A stretch of 64,000 nt of DNA. It comes from Stieleria mannarensis. Lineage in GTDB: Bacteria > Planctomycetota > Planctomycetia > Pirellulales > Pirellulaceae. The translations under genes were made by a program, and so were the position numbers. Below are positions 35,775 through 45,610 of the stretch, in pieces. Where the stretch lies: the NCBI RefSeq assembly GCF_014154935.1, contig NZ_JACEHH010000020.1, positions 62,001-126,000 on the forward strand, read 5' to 3'. Below the pieces are notes generated by a model that was given only the letters and a program-made list of their open reading frames with translations, made no database searches and was not told the origin of the DNA. Numbering within the stretch: position 1 is the first letter of the stretch; each line of letters starts with the position of its first letter.

Positions 35775-36038
35775 CGGTCGCAGAAGTCCGCGTCGCACTT
35801 CAGAGAACAAGCACCAAAGAGGCCCGCTCCGCGGCCACTCCGACGCGGGGCCTCTGGAGCGTCCCGTTCGCAGGCGCGAGGCCCAGCGCGAGCCCCAGCG
35901 CGAGGCCCAGCGCGAGGCCCGGCGCCCCGGCGACTTCGAAGTTTTCGCCTTTCTGGGGAACCTAGCGCCCCGCCGACGGCCTGAAAATGCCCTACGCTAA
36001 CGAGTCGGTTTAGGAACTCGCATGACTCTTGCCCGGGC

Positions 36039-36785
36039 ATGACCGCTGTGGAAGAAGTGCTGACAGATCTCGCCAATCGAATGTTCGTCGGTCCCGTTTG
36101 GCCGGCGTCGATTCTGGTTTGTCTGATGGTGATGTACACCCTGGTGGCCTTGATCGGGTTGATTGAACTGGATTTGGGGGCGCCCGACATCGATCTGGAC
36201 GCCGACCTGGACATGGACGTGGACCTGGGCACGCCGGACCTGGACGCGGTGGATTTTGATGTCGCCGGTGGCGATGCCGAAGTCGGTCACCCGGTCGGAT
36301 TGGACTTTTTGGGCGGGTTTGCGGCCACGACGGTCCGCTGGTCCAACTTCGGGCGTGTGCCGTTGGTGATCTGGTTCGGGGCATTCACCGTCCTGTTCTG
36401 GATGACCTCTTACGGCCTGTGGCACGCGTTTGACGCCTCACGTTACCAACCGTTCTGGCTGCCTTCGATCCTGCTCACGGTGCGCAACTTTGTCATCGCC
36501 GTGGTGGTGACCAAGTTTGTCACCCAGCCGGTGGTCGGAAAATTTTCGCCCGAGCCCGGTTACGACAAAGACCGGCTGCTGGGGGCAACATGCGAAATTT
36601 CGTCGATCGAAGCATCCCCCCGCTTTGGGCAAGCTAAGTTTCGGACGAATGCCGCTCCGCTTTTGTTAAATGTCCGCACCACGGGGGCAGTGATTCCGAA
36701 AGGGACGGAAGTGCGGATTACAGAGTTTGACCCAACCAAACGGATCTACACCGTTACTGAACTTGAACCGGAGACTGAATCGTGA
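36039..36785 (+). CDS. YqiJ-like inner membrane protein with C-terminal OB (NfeD-like) domain
   Basis: 248 residues. A membrane segment near 20-42 ('SILVCLMVMYTLVALIGLIE') is followed by an unusually acidic stretch of Asp/Leu repeats ('LDADLDMDVDLGTPDLD'). Two further hydrophobic segments ('VIWFGAFTVLFWMTSYGLW', 'LLTVRNFVIAVVVTKFV') precede a C-terminal OB-like domain (~175-248) with 'LLGATCEISSIEASPRFGQA' and 'VIPKGTEVRITEFDPTKRIY'. This is the YqiJ/DUF1449 layout, and YqiJ is paired with flotillin YqiK in Escherichia coli. Its stop overlaps the flotillin start (ATGA), so the two proteins are almost certainly made together. Confidence 0.82.
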   Translation: MTAVEEVLTDLANRMFVGPVWPASILVCLMVMYTLVALIGLIELDLGAPDIDLDADLDMDVDLGTPDLDAVDFDVAGGDAEVGHPVGLDFLGGFAATTVRWSNFGRVPLVIWFGAFTVLFWMTSYGLWHAFDASRYQPFWLPSILLTVRNFVIAVVVTKFVTQPVVGKFSPEPGYDKDRLLGATCEISSIEASPRFGQAKFRTNAAPLLLNVRTTGAVIPKGTEVRITEFDPTKRIYTVTELEPETES

Positions 36786-38932
36786 TGACTTGGAGTACTC
36801 TTGCGACCCCGCTGCTGGCCGAAGGCCTGCTGACGAGTGTCCTGATCGGCGTCGGGATTCTCTTTGTGGTGCTTCTGGGCATCGTCGCGACGATCAAGAA
36901 ATGTTACATGGTGGTCGGCCCGGACCAGGCGATCGTCAAAACCGGGATGGGCAAGATGGATGTCGTCACCGGCAACGGCATGCTGATCGTCCCGGTGATC
37001 CATCGCTACGAATTGATGGATTTGTCGCTGAAAAGTTTTGAAATCAGCCGTCAAGGCAGCGAAGGGTTGATCTGTAAAGACAACATTCGAGCGGACATCA
37101 AAGTCGCCTTCTTCATCCGCGTCGACAGCAGCGAAGAAGAGATGAAGGAAGTCGCCGCGTCGATCGGTGCCCGCCGCTGTTCGGAACTCGATACCCTGCG
37201 TGAACTGTTCGACGCCAAGTTCTCCGAAGCATTGAAAACCGTCGGCAAGCAATTTGATTTTGTTGAACTGTACGACGAACGCGACAAGTTCAAGGATGAA
37301 ATCCTGAAGGTCATCGGCACCGATTTGAACGGTTACCGATTGGACGATGCGGCGATCGACTATCTGGAACAAACGCCGCTGGAACTGCTCTCGCCAAACA
37401 ATATCCTGGACGCCGAGGGCATCAAGAAGATCACCGAACTGACCAGTGCCGAAAAGGTCAAGGAAAACCAGTTCACCCGCGACAAGGAAAAAACGCTCAA
37501 AAAGCAAGACGTCGAAGCCGAGGAAACCATCCTGGCCCTGGAACGTCAACGCGTCGAAGCGGTCGAAAAACAGAAACGCGAAATCGCCGAAATCACCGCC
37601 CGCGAACAAGCCTCGGCACGAAAGGTCGAAGAAGAACAACGGCTGGAATCCGAACGGGCACGGATCGCGACCGAAGAAGAACTCGGCATCGCATCGGAGA
37701 ACAAGGACCGCCAAATCCTGGTCGCCCAACGGAACAAGGAAAAAACCGACGCCGTCGAACTCGAACGCGTCAACCGAGACCGTGACTTGGAAGCCACCGA
37801 ACGCTTGCGAGTGGTCGGTGTCGCCGAAGTCGAAAAGGAAAAGGCGATCGAAACCGAAAAGCGAAACATCCAAGAGGTGATTCGCGAACGTGTCGCGGTC
37901 GAACGGGCGGTCGTCGAAGAGCAAGAGCGAATCAAGGACACCGAAGAAATCGCCAAGGCCGAACGGGCCAAAAAGGTGCAAGTCACCGCGGCGGAAATGA
38001 AGGCCGAAGAGGAGCTGATTCGTCAAACCAAGCTGGCCCAAGCGGAAAAGGAAGCCAGCGAACTGTTGGCCGAAAAGATCCGCATCGAGGCCGAAGCCAA
38101 ACGGGATGCGGCGGAGAAAGAAACCGCCGCGGCCAAGATGTTGGCCGAAGCCGATGCCGCCAAGGCTGCGGCGGCCGGACTGGCCGAAGCCCGCGTGCAA
38201 GAAGCCAAAGCCGTCAGTTTGGAAAAAGAAGGGTCGGCCCAAGCGACCGTCCTGGAAAAGAAAGCGGTTGCCGAAGCCAAGGGCATCGAAGCCAAAGCCG
38301 CCGCGGTCGAAAAGCAAGGCATGGCCGAAGCCAGCGTCGAACTGGAAAAGTATCGCAGCGAGGCGACCGGCATCACCGAAAAGGCCGAAGCGATGAAGAT
38401 CTTCGACAGCGTCGGAAAGGAACACGAAGAGTTCAAGCTGAAGCTGAACAAGGAAAAAGAAGTCGAGATCGCGGCGATCGACGCCCAGCGTGGCATCGCC
38501 GAAAGCCAAGCCGGTGTGGTCGGCGAAGCACTCAAAGCGGCCCGCATCGACATCGTCGGCGGCGACGGCGAGTTCTTCGACCAGATCACTTCGGCCGTCA
38601 AGGGCGGAAAAGCGATCGACCGATTCGTCTACAACAGCCGCGTCGCGACGGACATCAAAGACACGTTCTTTGACGGTAATGCGGAGTACTTCCGCGACCA
38701 ACTGTCGAAGATGATCGGTCAATTCAATTTGGACACCGACGGCGTCAAAGACCTGTCGATCGCCGCGTTGATCGCCAAGATGATGGGCATGGCCGACAGC
38801 GACGACATGCGGAGCCAATTGACCAGCCTGCTCGGGATGGCCGGATCGGCCAACATCGCCGACCAAAAAGCCAGTCGCTTGCTGGGCGGCAGTTCCGACA
38901 ATGGTAAAAAACTGAAAGGCGGTTTAGCGTAA
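36782..38932 (+). CDS. Flotillin-like SPFH protein (YqiK type)
   Basis: 716 residues. One N-terminal membrane anchor (~18-38, 'LIGVGILFVVLLGIVATIKK') leads to an SPFH/band-7 domain (~40-215) with 'CYMVVGPDQAIVKTGMGKMD' and 'GLICKDNIRADIKVAFFIRV'. Residues ~230-560 are one long Ala/Glu/Lys coiled coil with the flotillin-type EAK repeats ('AEAKGIEAKAAAVEKQGMAE'). The C-terminal ~110 residues are globular ('GGDGEFFDQITSAVKGGKAI'). Flotillins assemble membrane microdomain scaffolds. It is encoded between the YqiJ-like protein and a giant AAA ATPase that probably works with the scaffold. Confidence 0.9.
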   Translation: MMTWSTLATPLLAEGLLTSVLIGVGILFVVLLGIVATIKKCYMVVGPDQAIVKTGMGKMDVVTGNGMLIVPVIHRYELMDLSLKSFEISRQGSEGLICKDNIRADIKVAFFIRVDSSEEEMKEVAASIGARRCSELDTLRELFDAKFSEALKTVGKQFDFVELYDERDKFKDEILKVIGTDLNGYRLDDAAIDYLEQTPLELLSPNNILDAEGIKKITELTSAEKVKENQFTRDKEKTLKKQDVEAEETILALERQRVEAVEKQKREIAEITAREQASARKVEEEQRLESERARIATEEELGIASENKDRQILVAQRNKEKTDAVELERVNRDRDLEATERLRVVGVAEVEKEKAIETEKRNIQEVIRERVAVERAVVEEQERIKDTEEIAKAERAKKVQVTAAEMKAEEELIRQTKLAQAEKEASELLAEKIRIEAEAKRDAAEKETAAAKMLAEADAAKAAAAGLAEARVQEAKAVSLEKEGSAQATVLEKKAVAEAKGIEAKAAAVEKQGMAEASVELEKYRSEATGITEKAEAMKIFDSVGKEHEEFKLKLNKEKEVEIAAIDAQRGIAESQAGVVGEALKAARIDIVGGDGEFFDQITSAVKGGKAIDRFVYNSRVATDIKDTFFDGNAEYFRDQLSKMIGQFNLDTDGVKDLSIAALIAKMMGMADSDDMRSQLTSLLGMAGSANIADQKASRLLGGSSDNGKKLKGGLA

Positions 38933-38943
38933 TCGGCAGCGTC

Positions 38944-38975
38944 ACGGCCCCTCGCGATCGACCGCGAGGGGCCGT
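38944..38975. terminator. Perfect hairpin after the flotillin gene, no U-run
   Basis: ACGGCCCCTCGCG, loop ATCGAC region and CGCGAGGGGCCGT pair perfectly 12 nt after the stop. A second GC hairpin (CCCAGGGCCGC/GCGGCCTGGGA) is at 39022-39049. With no U-run these may only attenuate or protect mRNA, so the ATPase gene could still be in the same transcript. Confidence 0.5.
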
Positions 38976-39114
38976 ACTCTCGCTTCGCCCTTCGCTCTGT
39001 GAACAGAGACCGGCGAAGCCTTCCCAGGGCCGCCGCCAGCGGCCTGGGACTCAGCCCGCGATGCCCGATTGATTCCGACGCCTGATTTCCCAACCACCCT
39101 CCGGGAGCCAATCC

Positions 39115-42100
39115 ATGCCCGACTCCCAACTCGCCGCCGGCACCTACGAAGTTCTCCGCAATCGTTTGCGTGATGCCGCCGACGACCTGCGTACCCGGCT
39201 TGCCAAACTGAACGAGTCGCGTGCGGAAGTCTTTGGCAACATCGAGACCAAGCTGATCTCGACCGAACGCGTCACCACCGAGCACAACTGCGTCCCCCGC
39301 GACCTGGTTTCCGTCGGCGACAAGTTCCTGTTCGGCTACAACGTCCAATTCGGCTTGAAGACCGAAATCGAACTCTCGGATGTCTTTTCGGCCTACCGGT
39401 TCGAAGACAACCAGTTCCACGAAGCGACGTTGGATCTGATCGGCGATTCGCGTTTTCACAACGATTTCAGTGAACTGTATCGGTTCTACAAAGACACGCG
39501 TTTTTCGCGGTTTTATCGCTCCGGCCCGATCCTGCACATGGTGTTCCAGGTCGGCAAAACCACTCGCGACATCAAATCGTTTAAATGGCGGGTCGCGCCC
39601 GACGCGATCGAGTACGTCGACAACCGCAGTGACCATGAAGTCAAAGAGCCCGCCCAGCACGAGTTCCGCTGGACACGCACCACCCGCGACCAACATCACT
39701 ACGGCGAACACCCCCACATCTCGATCGAAGACATCGTGTTTGTGGAAACCGTCGGCGGCGACCTGACGATCAAGGTCGAAAACAACACCAGCAGCGGCGA
39801 AGGCATCTACGCCGAACCGGTCGACAACCCCGACCAAACGCTCGACGACGCCGAGATCTATTACGCCGTCCTGGGCAACCTGGTGTTGCTGAAGATGAAG
39901 CCCTACCAGGAAGACGACTTCCGATACCTGGTTTTCAACAGCAAGATCCAGCAGGCGATCCGGTTGGACGAAATCGCCGAAGCCTGCGTCATGCTGCCGG
40001 GCGACCAGGGGCTGATCTTCCCCGGCGGTTATTACCTGCAAACCGGTGAATTCAAACGGTTCGAGACCGGACTGAGCGACATGCGTTATCAACGTACCGT
40101 CGCCGCGTCAAACGGTGAGGACTACCTGTACCTGTTCTACGCGCCGACCTCGGGGACCTATGTCCAACTGCGTTACAACCTGATCAAGCAAACCGTTGAC
40201 ACGCCGCTGATCTGTCACGGACAAACCTTCTTCGAACGCGGCGAAATGGTCTGTTTCCGCGGTCAGGAAGAAGCCCAGAAACACCACGCGGTGCAGATCT
40301 GGCAGACGCCGTTCACCGGACCCAATTTCGTCCCCGAAAACCAAACCGATTCGCTGCTGTTCAAAATCGGCAACAAAGAGATCGTGCGGGGGATGGCCGA
40401 GTGCAGTGAGTTGCTGCAGTTGATCGACAAAGACGATAGCTACGAAGGCCTGTACGTCGACCTGAACAAAAAATCGTCCGACGTTCTGGACAGCTACTTC
40501 TGGATCGACAAGCCGGAAACGGAAAAACTGGCCGAACCGCTGCAAAAGATTCGCGAAGCGTCCAACGCGGCGGTCGAAGAATTCGACAAGGTCGTCCGGG
40601 CCCGGCGCGAAACGGATGCGCGCACCAAAGAGGTTTCGGCGGCGATCGAGGCGCTGATCAAGAAAATCGAACGCAGCCGTTTCGAATCGATCGACGACTT
40701 CGTGACCTCGCTGGCCGAACTGCGAACCCAACGCGGACACGCGTTGGGGCTGAAGGAACTCCGCTACGTCGATATGGAGCTTGTCGACGAACTAGAGAGT
40801 GCCACGGCCGAACGCAGCGAACGATTAAGCCGCCGCTGTGTCGACTTTCTGCTCACCCCCGGCGCCCTGGATCCCTACATCACGCGCATTGCCGCGGCCA
40901 AGGATCGCGTGGCCGAAGTCGCGACGGTTGCCGAATCGAAGTCGCTGGGGGAAGAAATTGACGCCGCCGCATCGCAGCTGGAATTGTTGACCGAAACGGT
41001 CAGCAACCTCCGGATCGACGACGCAACCAAACGCACCGAGATCATCGACGCGATCGGCGACGTGTTTGCCTCGGTCAACCGCGTCCGCAGCGCGCTCAAA
41101 GCCCGCACGTCCGAATTGGTCGGTGTGGAAGGCCGCGCCGAATTTGCGTCCCAGTTGAAACTACTGGAACAAACCACGTCGGGCTACTTGGACGTCTGCG
41201 ACAGCCCTGATCGATGCGACGAATACCTGACCAAGGTGATGGTGCAGCTGGAGGAGCTGGAAGGCAAGTTTGCCGAGTTCGATGACTTTATCGAGCAATT
41301 GGCCGTCCGCCGCGAAGAGGTGTACGCGGCGTTTGAATCCCGCAAAGTGCAACTGGTCGAGAAACGCAACCGCCGCGCCGAATCACTGGCCTCGGCGGCC
41401 GATCGGATTCTCAAAGGCATCGACAATCGCGTGCGGTCGATGGAGTCGGCCGACGACATCGCGGCCTACTTTGCCGGTGACTTGATGGTCGAAAAGGTCC
41501 GCGACATCATCGACCAACTGCAGGAGCTCGACGACGCCGTGCGGGTCGGTGATCTGCAAAGCCGGATGAAAACGATCCGTGAGGATTCGGTCCGTCAGCT
41601 GAAGGATCGCCAAGACCTGTACGAAGACGGCGGCGACATCATCCGTCTGGGAAAACAGAAGTTCGCCGTCAACACCCAGCCGCTCGATCTGACCACGGTC
41701 CTGCGCAACGACGCGATGTGCCTGCACCTGACCGGCACCCAGTTTTTTGCCCCGCTGGACGATCCGGCGCTGTCCGACGCCAAGGACCTGTGGAATCAGG
41801 AACTGATCAGCGAAAACCGCGACGTCTATCGCGCGGAGTTCCTGGCGGTGGATCTGTTCAACAACCGAAGCTCACACGGCCAGACGCTGACCGCCGAGAC
41901 TGTCGACGCCGGCTGGATTCAATCGCAAATCGGTGGGCGATTCGACCAGGGCTACGCCAAAGGCGTGCACGATCACGACGCCGCGATGATCCTCCAGACG
42001 CTGCTGCAGATCGACGCACGGATTGATTTGCTGGGCCATCCGCCTAGCGTTCGCGCGGCCGGCTTGCTGTGGTTTGAGAAGCTGTTGGATTCGGAAACAC

Positions 42101-44367
42101 GAGGCGCGATGATCGATTGGATCGGCGGTTTTGCCAAACTGGCCAAAGCCTACCCGCACGCCGAACCGGCCGTCGAGTTTCGTCAGCGATTGACCGAATT
42201 GGCCCAGCAAGATCATCCGCTGTGGGGGCCGTTGTTCGATCACCACGTCACCTCCGCGGGAATCGCCAACTACCTGTTCGACCAACTCGTGCACGACGAA
42301 CCGGAGTTGGCGTGCAGCTCTCGCACGGCCGGTCTGTACAAGGCCTTTACGGACTCGGTGCCCGAGGTCGATCGTCAGACCTTGCTCGAATCCGCGATGA
42401 AGAGCAATGAAAGCGATCCGGTTCGATCCTTTGTCCTGGCACGCAACTGGGCCAAAGCGTTCTTGGCCAATCACGACGGCGACAACCAAGTCGATCCGGC
42501 CCACTACTACCTGGACGAGCTGGCCTGGATCATCTTGTCCGGCGACCTTTCTGGATTTCGAATCGCCGAGGTCGAAATCGCGTCATCGCTGGGCGGCTTG
42601 GTGGGCAACCACGATCGGATCCAAGGCGGCAAGATGGTCGTCCACTATCACGAACTGCTTCGTCGCGTCGGTCGGTACATGTTGGACATCGTGCCGCGGT
42701 ATCGAAAACTGAACGAAACCAAATCCAGGCTCGTCGACGCCGCCCGCGACGACATGCGGCTCAGCGAATTCAAACCGCGCGTCTTGACCAGCTTCGTCCG
42801 CAACCGGTTGCTGGACGAGGTCTACCTGCCGTTGATCGGCGACAACCTGGCCAAACAAATGGGCGCCGCCGGCGAAAACAAACGCACCGACCGGATGGGG
42901 TTGCTGCTGCTGATTTCTCCGCCCGGTTACGGCAAAACGACTTTGATGGAATACATCGCCAATCGCCTTGGGTTGGTGTTCATGAAAATCAACGGCCCGG
43001 CGATCGGGCATCAGGTCACGTCGCTCGACCCCGCCGAAGCACCCAACGCCGCGGCCAAGGAAGAGGTCGAACGATTGAACCTGGCGCTCGAAATGGGCGA
43101 CAACGTGATGTTGTACCTGGATGACATCCAACACACCCATCCCGAGTTCCTGCAAAAATTCATCTCGTTGTGTGACGCGACGCGAAAGATCGAAGGCGTC
43201 AGCAACGGCAAAACGAGAACCTATGACTTGCGTGGCCGCAGGGTGTCGGTCGTGATGGCGGGCAACCCCTACACCGAAAGCGGCGAGCGGTTCCAGATTC
43301 CCGACATGTTGTCCAACCGCGCCGACGTCTACAACCTGGGCGAGATCATCGGGGATTCTGCCGATGCCTTCGAGATGAGCTACCTGGAAAATTGCTTGAC
43401 CAGCAACGCCACGCTGGCCCCGCTTTCCTCCGCCTCACCCGACGATGCCCGTGCGATCATCCGCGCCGCCGAACGCGACACGATGGAAGGCATCGAACTG
43501 CAAGGCAACTTCTCGCCCGACCAGGTCCGCGACATGTACGAAGTCATGCGGAAACTGTTGCAAGTTCGCGATGTCGTGTTGCGGGTCAACCGGGCCTACA
43601 TCCGCAGCGCAGCCCAGGCCGACGCCTATCGCACCGAGCCGCCGTTCAAGTTGCAGGGCAGCTATCGGAACATGAATCGCATGGCGGAAAAGGTCGCCAG
43701 CGTGATGAACGCCAAGGAACTGCAATCGCTGATCGTCAGCAGCTATGAACAAGACGCCCAGACGCTGACGACCGACAACGAAGCGAACGTGTTGAAGTTC
43801 AAGGAACTGATGGGGATCCTGACGCCGGAAGAAAAAGAACGTTGGGACGCCATCAAGTATTCGTTCGTCGAAAGCATCCGCATGCAGGGCCTGGACAGCG
43901 AGGATCAGGCGGGGCAATTGATGCGTCAATTGGCTTCGATGCGGGACGGATTGGAATCCATTCGCCAGGTCATCTCACGAGCGATCGCGGCCAGCGGCGA
44001 CGGCAGCGAAGAACGCATGGACGCGCGCATGGATGCCCTACGGCACAGCTTGACCGCTTCGGCCGATCAACTCGCCGCGACGCTCAAGTCAACCGGCGAA
44101 CAATTGCAACGCATCAGCGAGCATCAAGCAAACGCTCAGCCGCCCGATCAAAAGGTCTACGTGCAACACAAGGTCCCACGCGTGTTGGCTGATTTAATCA
44201 AAGGCCAATTCCACCTGATGCAGGAATGGCTGCGGCCGATCTTGAGCGAATCGATCGACAACGGCCGCGATTTGGAGCGGTTGAAACAGCAACTCGACGC
44301 CATGCGGGCCAACTACCGCGAGATCGAATCCACCTTTGACGCCGCCTCGGGCGACGAACCGGCCTGA
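39115..44367 (+). CDS. Giant AAA ATPase ('DNA repair ATPase' family) of the flotillin operon
   Basis: 1750 residues, cytoplasmic, no signal or membrane segment. Residues 1-470 are a beta-rich domain ('VPRDLVSVGDKFLFGYNVQF', repeated 'YLVFNS', 'LYLFYAPTSGTYVQLRYN'), possibly a propeller. A long coiled-coil region (~470-850) follows, then a helical domain to ~1250. The AAA core has Walker A P1270-G-Y-G-K1274-T-T, Walker B 'MLYLDDIQ' (D1336, D1337), and a sensor-like 'VVMAGNPYTESGERF'. A C-terminal coiled coil (~1560-1740) ends it. Homologues are named DNA repair ATPase in databases without experimental support known to me. Its place after yqiJ-like and flotillin genes suggests a membrane-scaffold remodelling machine. 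Confidence 0.8.
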   Translation: MPDSQLAAGTYEVLRNRLRDAADDLRTRLAKLNESRAEVFGNIETKLISTERVTTEHNCVPRDLVSVGDKFLFGYNVQFGLKTEIELSDVFSAYRFEDNQFHEATLDLIGDSRFHNDFSELYRFYKDTRFSRFYRSGPILHMVFQVGKTTRDIKSFKWRVAPDAIEYVDNRSDHEVKEPAQHEFRWTRTTRDQHHYGEHPHISIEDIVFVETVGGDLTIKVENNTSSGEGIYAEPVDNPDQTLDDAEIYYAVLGNLVLLKMKPYQEDDFRYLVFNSKIQQAIRLDEIAEACVMLPGDQGLIFPGGYYLQTGEFKRFETGLSDMRYQRTVAASNGEDYLYLFYAPTSGTYVQLRYNLIKQTVDTPLICHGQTFFERGEMVCFRGQEEAQKHHAVQIWQTPFTGPNFVPENQTDSLLFKIGNKEIVRGMAECSELLQLIDKDDSYEGLYVDLNKKSSDVLDSYFWIDKPETEKLAEPLQKIREASNAAVEEFDKVVRARRETDARTKEVSAAIEALIKKIERSRFESIDDFVTSLAELRTQRGHALGLKELRYVDMELVDELESATAERSERLSRRCVDFLLTPGALDPYITRIAAAKDRVAEVATVAESKSLGEEIDAAASQLELLTETVSNLRIDDATKRTEIIDAIGDVFASVNRVRSALKARTSELVGVEGRAEFASQLKLLEQTTSGYLDVCDSPDRCDEYLTKVMVQLEELEGKFAEFDDFIEQLAVRREEVYAAFESRKVQLVEKRNRRAESLASAADRILKGIDNRVRSMESADDIAAYFAGDLMVEKVRDIIDQLQELDDAVRVGDLQSRMKTIREDSVRQLKDRQDLYEDGGDIIRLGKQKFAVNTQPLDLTTVLRNDAMCLHLTGTQFFAPLDDPALSDAKDLWNQELISENRDVYRAEFLAVDLFNNRSSHGQTLTAETVDAGWIQSQIGGRFDQGYAKGVHDHDAAMILQTLLQIDARIDLLGHPPSVRAAGLLWFEKLLDSETRGAMIDWIGGFAKLAKAYPHAEPAVEFRQRLTELAQQDHPLWGPLFDHHVTSAGIANYLFDQLVHDEPELACSSRTAGLYKAFTDSVPEVDRQTLLESAMKSNESDPVRSFVLARNWAKAFLANHDGDNQVDPAHYYLDELAWIILSGDLSGFRIAEVEIASSLGGLVGNHDRIQGGKMVVHYHELLRRVGRYMLDIVPRYRKLNETKSRLVDAARDDMRLSEFKPRVLTSFVRNRLLDEVYLPLIGDNLAKQMGAAGENKRTDRMGLLLLISPPGYGKTTLMEYIANRLGLVFMKINGPAIGHQVTSLDPAEAPNAAAKEEVERLNLALEMGDNVMLYLDDIQHTHPEFLQKFISLCDATRKIEGVSNGKTRTYDLRGRRVSVVMAGNPYTESGERFQIPDMLSNRADVYNLGEIIGDSADAFEMSYLENCLTSNATLAPLSSASPDDARAIIRAAERDTMEGIELQGNFSPDQVRDMYEVMRKLLQVRDVVLRVNRAYIRSAAQADAYRTEPPFKLQGSYRNMNRMAEKVASVMNAKELQSLIVSSYEQDAQTLTTDNEANVLKFKELMGILTPEEKERWDAIKYSFVESIRMQGLDSEDQAGQLMRQLASMRDGLESIRQVISRAIAASGDGSEERMDARMDALRHSLTASADQLAATLKSTGEQLQRISEHQANAQPPDQKVYVQHKVPRVLADLIKGQFHLMQEWLRPILSESIDNGRDLERLKQQLDAMRANYREIESTFDAASGDEPA

Positions 44368-44540
44368 TGGGACCGTCCAGCTTGGGGCGATGCTTTTCTC
44401 AACGTACGATCGGGCTGACCGGCAAGCGTCCCGGCCGGCCGGGCGATTGATGGGAAAGATTTTTCCAAAAAGCAAGCAACAATCACCGTTCCGCCACGAT
44501 AACGGGAGTTCATGACCACCGTTAACGCAAGGGACGAATC

Positions 44541-45602
44541 ATGTCTGCGAGCCGCCAAGAGTGCATGGGTTATGGGCTGTTCGGACGCTGTTCTCCAACC
44601 AGCGGTTCGGACGAACCCGGTGGGACGCCGGCCGAAATTCACATTTCGGGTTCCGTCGGGCGGCAAGGGAAGAACCTGCGGCCCGATGTCAAATCGATCC
44701 AGCAGGCGCTCAACCGCGTCCCGGTAAATCAGGGACGCCCCAACCCGATTCTGGTCGTCGATGGGCTCAACGGCCCCAAGACCGAGCGGGCGATTTACAT
44801 CTTTCAAAAGCATCACTTCGGGGCCACCCGCGCCGATGCACGCGTCGATCCGGGGCATCGCACCATCACCAAACTGAACGAATTGCAACCCGCGGCAGGC
44901 GCATCCGGTGGTGGATCGGGCGGCAGCGGCGGATCGGGCGGGGGATCTGCCGGGCCGGGTGCGAGTTCGTTTGTGCCGATGACGGATTCGGAGAAGGACG
45001 TCATGACGCGCGTCAACACTGCGGTCAATCGTGCCGAACGCTGGGCACTCCGCGCCGTCATCGAACTGCTCAACGCGTTGCAGTATCTGGAAGGCAAAAA
45101 GGCTCAAAAGCCGAGCTATGATCTGGTCGACCGCTGCTTCAAAATAAAGAGCTTGTCAACGGAAAAACAGCAGGTCCACGCGATCAACAAGATCATCAAA
45201 ATCTTTAATCGATACCCCCGCGCACGACGCGCCGTCAGGCCCTTCGTGCGAACCGGCGGCAGTTGCACCAATGACAAAGGACATGCCATCTTCGCCGAAG
45301 CCATCCCGGGTGGGTTTCACATGGAGGTCGAAGACCACAAGCGGGTCAAGGTGTGTGTCAAAAACATGAAAGGCAAGGACGTCACTTTCATGACCGACGC
45401 GATGGTCCACGAAATGGCCCACCTGGTCGGGCCTGCCAACGGCAAGGAAAAAATCATGCACGGCGGCCGCAAGGACGCCGCCTATGGATTGGCCGCGCTC
45501 AGCCTGACCCACAGCGAAGCAATGATCTCGGCATCGAATTATGCGTGGCTGGCGTGGTTGGCCCGGTTGCCCAAATCCGAATGGATGACCAACACCGGCT
45601 AG
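44541..45602 (+). CDS. Peptidoglycan-binding plus M35/aspzincin-like metallopeptidase, candidate secreted effector
   Basis: 353 residues without a recognisable signal peptide. Residues ~35-110 form a PG_binding_1-like domain ('GKNLRPDVKSIQQALNRVPV', 'VVDGLNGPKTERAIYIFQKH'). A Gly/Ser linker (~118-138) connects to a peptidase domain. The zinc site is H290-E-M-A-H294 in 'DAMVHEMAHLVG'; the third ligand Asp is D312 in 'GGRKDAAYGLAAL', and the ending 'SASNYAWLAWLARLP' fits the aspzincin 'NADsYeyF' pattern. Cell-wall binding plus protease without Sec export is an effector-like design, and the T6SS payload island is 9 kb away. An alternative export route cannot be excluded. Confidence 0.72.
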   Translation: MSASRQECMGYGLFGRCSPTSGSDEPGGTPAEIHISGSVGRQGKNLRPDVKSIQQALNRVPVNQGRPNPILVVDGLNGPKTERAIYIFQKHHFGATRADARVDPGHRTITKLNELQPAAGASGGGSGGSGGSGGGSAGPGASSFVPMTDSEKDVMTRVNTAVNRAERWALRAVIELLNALQYLEGKKAQKPSYDLVDRCFKIKSLSTEKQQVHAINKIIKIFNRYPRARRAVRPFVRTGGSCTNDKGHAIFAEAIPGGFHMEVEDHKRVKVCVKNMKGKDVTFMTDAMVHEMAHLVGPANGKEKIMHGGRKDAAYGLAALSLTHSEAMISASNYAWLAWLARLPKSEWMTNTG

Positions 45603-45610
45603 TGCCAAGC

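Larger units (their letters stand above)
35281..36038. other. Intergenic island border: repeat half copy, transposase remnant, GC-rich direct repeats
   Basis: A 758-nt gap between divergent hcp-2 and the yqiJ-like gene. It contains the R1 half copy (35371), the transposase remnant (35514-35774) and, at 35875-35925, three or four copies of CCCAGCGCGAG/GGCCCAGCGCGAG. The open frame covering it (35301-35984) is not considered a real intact gene. The promoter of the yqiJ-like operon should lie near its right end but no clear hexamers were seen. Confidence 0.55.

Noticed and set aside
35301-35984. A 227-codon plus-strand frame as an intact gene
   Set aside because: Only its middle resembles a protein (transposase C-terminus); the start overlaps an R1 half copy and the end is Arg/Ala/Pro low complexity.
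36746-38866. A 706-codon open frame antisense to the flotillin gene
   Set aside because: It mirrors the EAK-rich coiled-coil codons of the flotillin, consists of Phe/Leu/Asp/Arg low complexity, and has no family resemblance.
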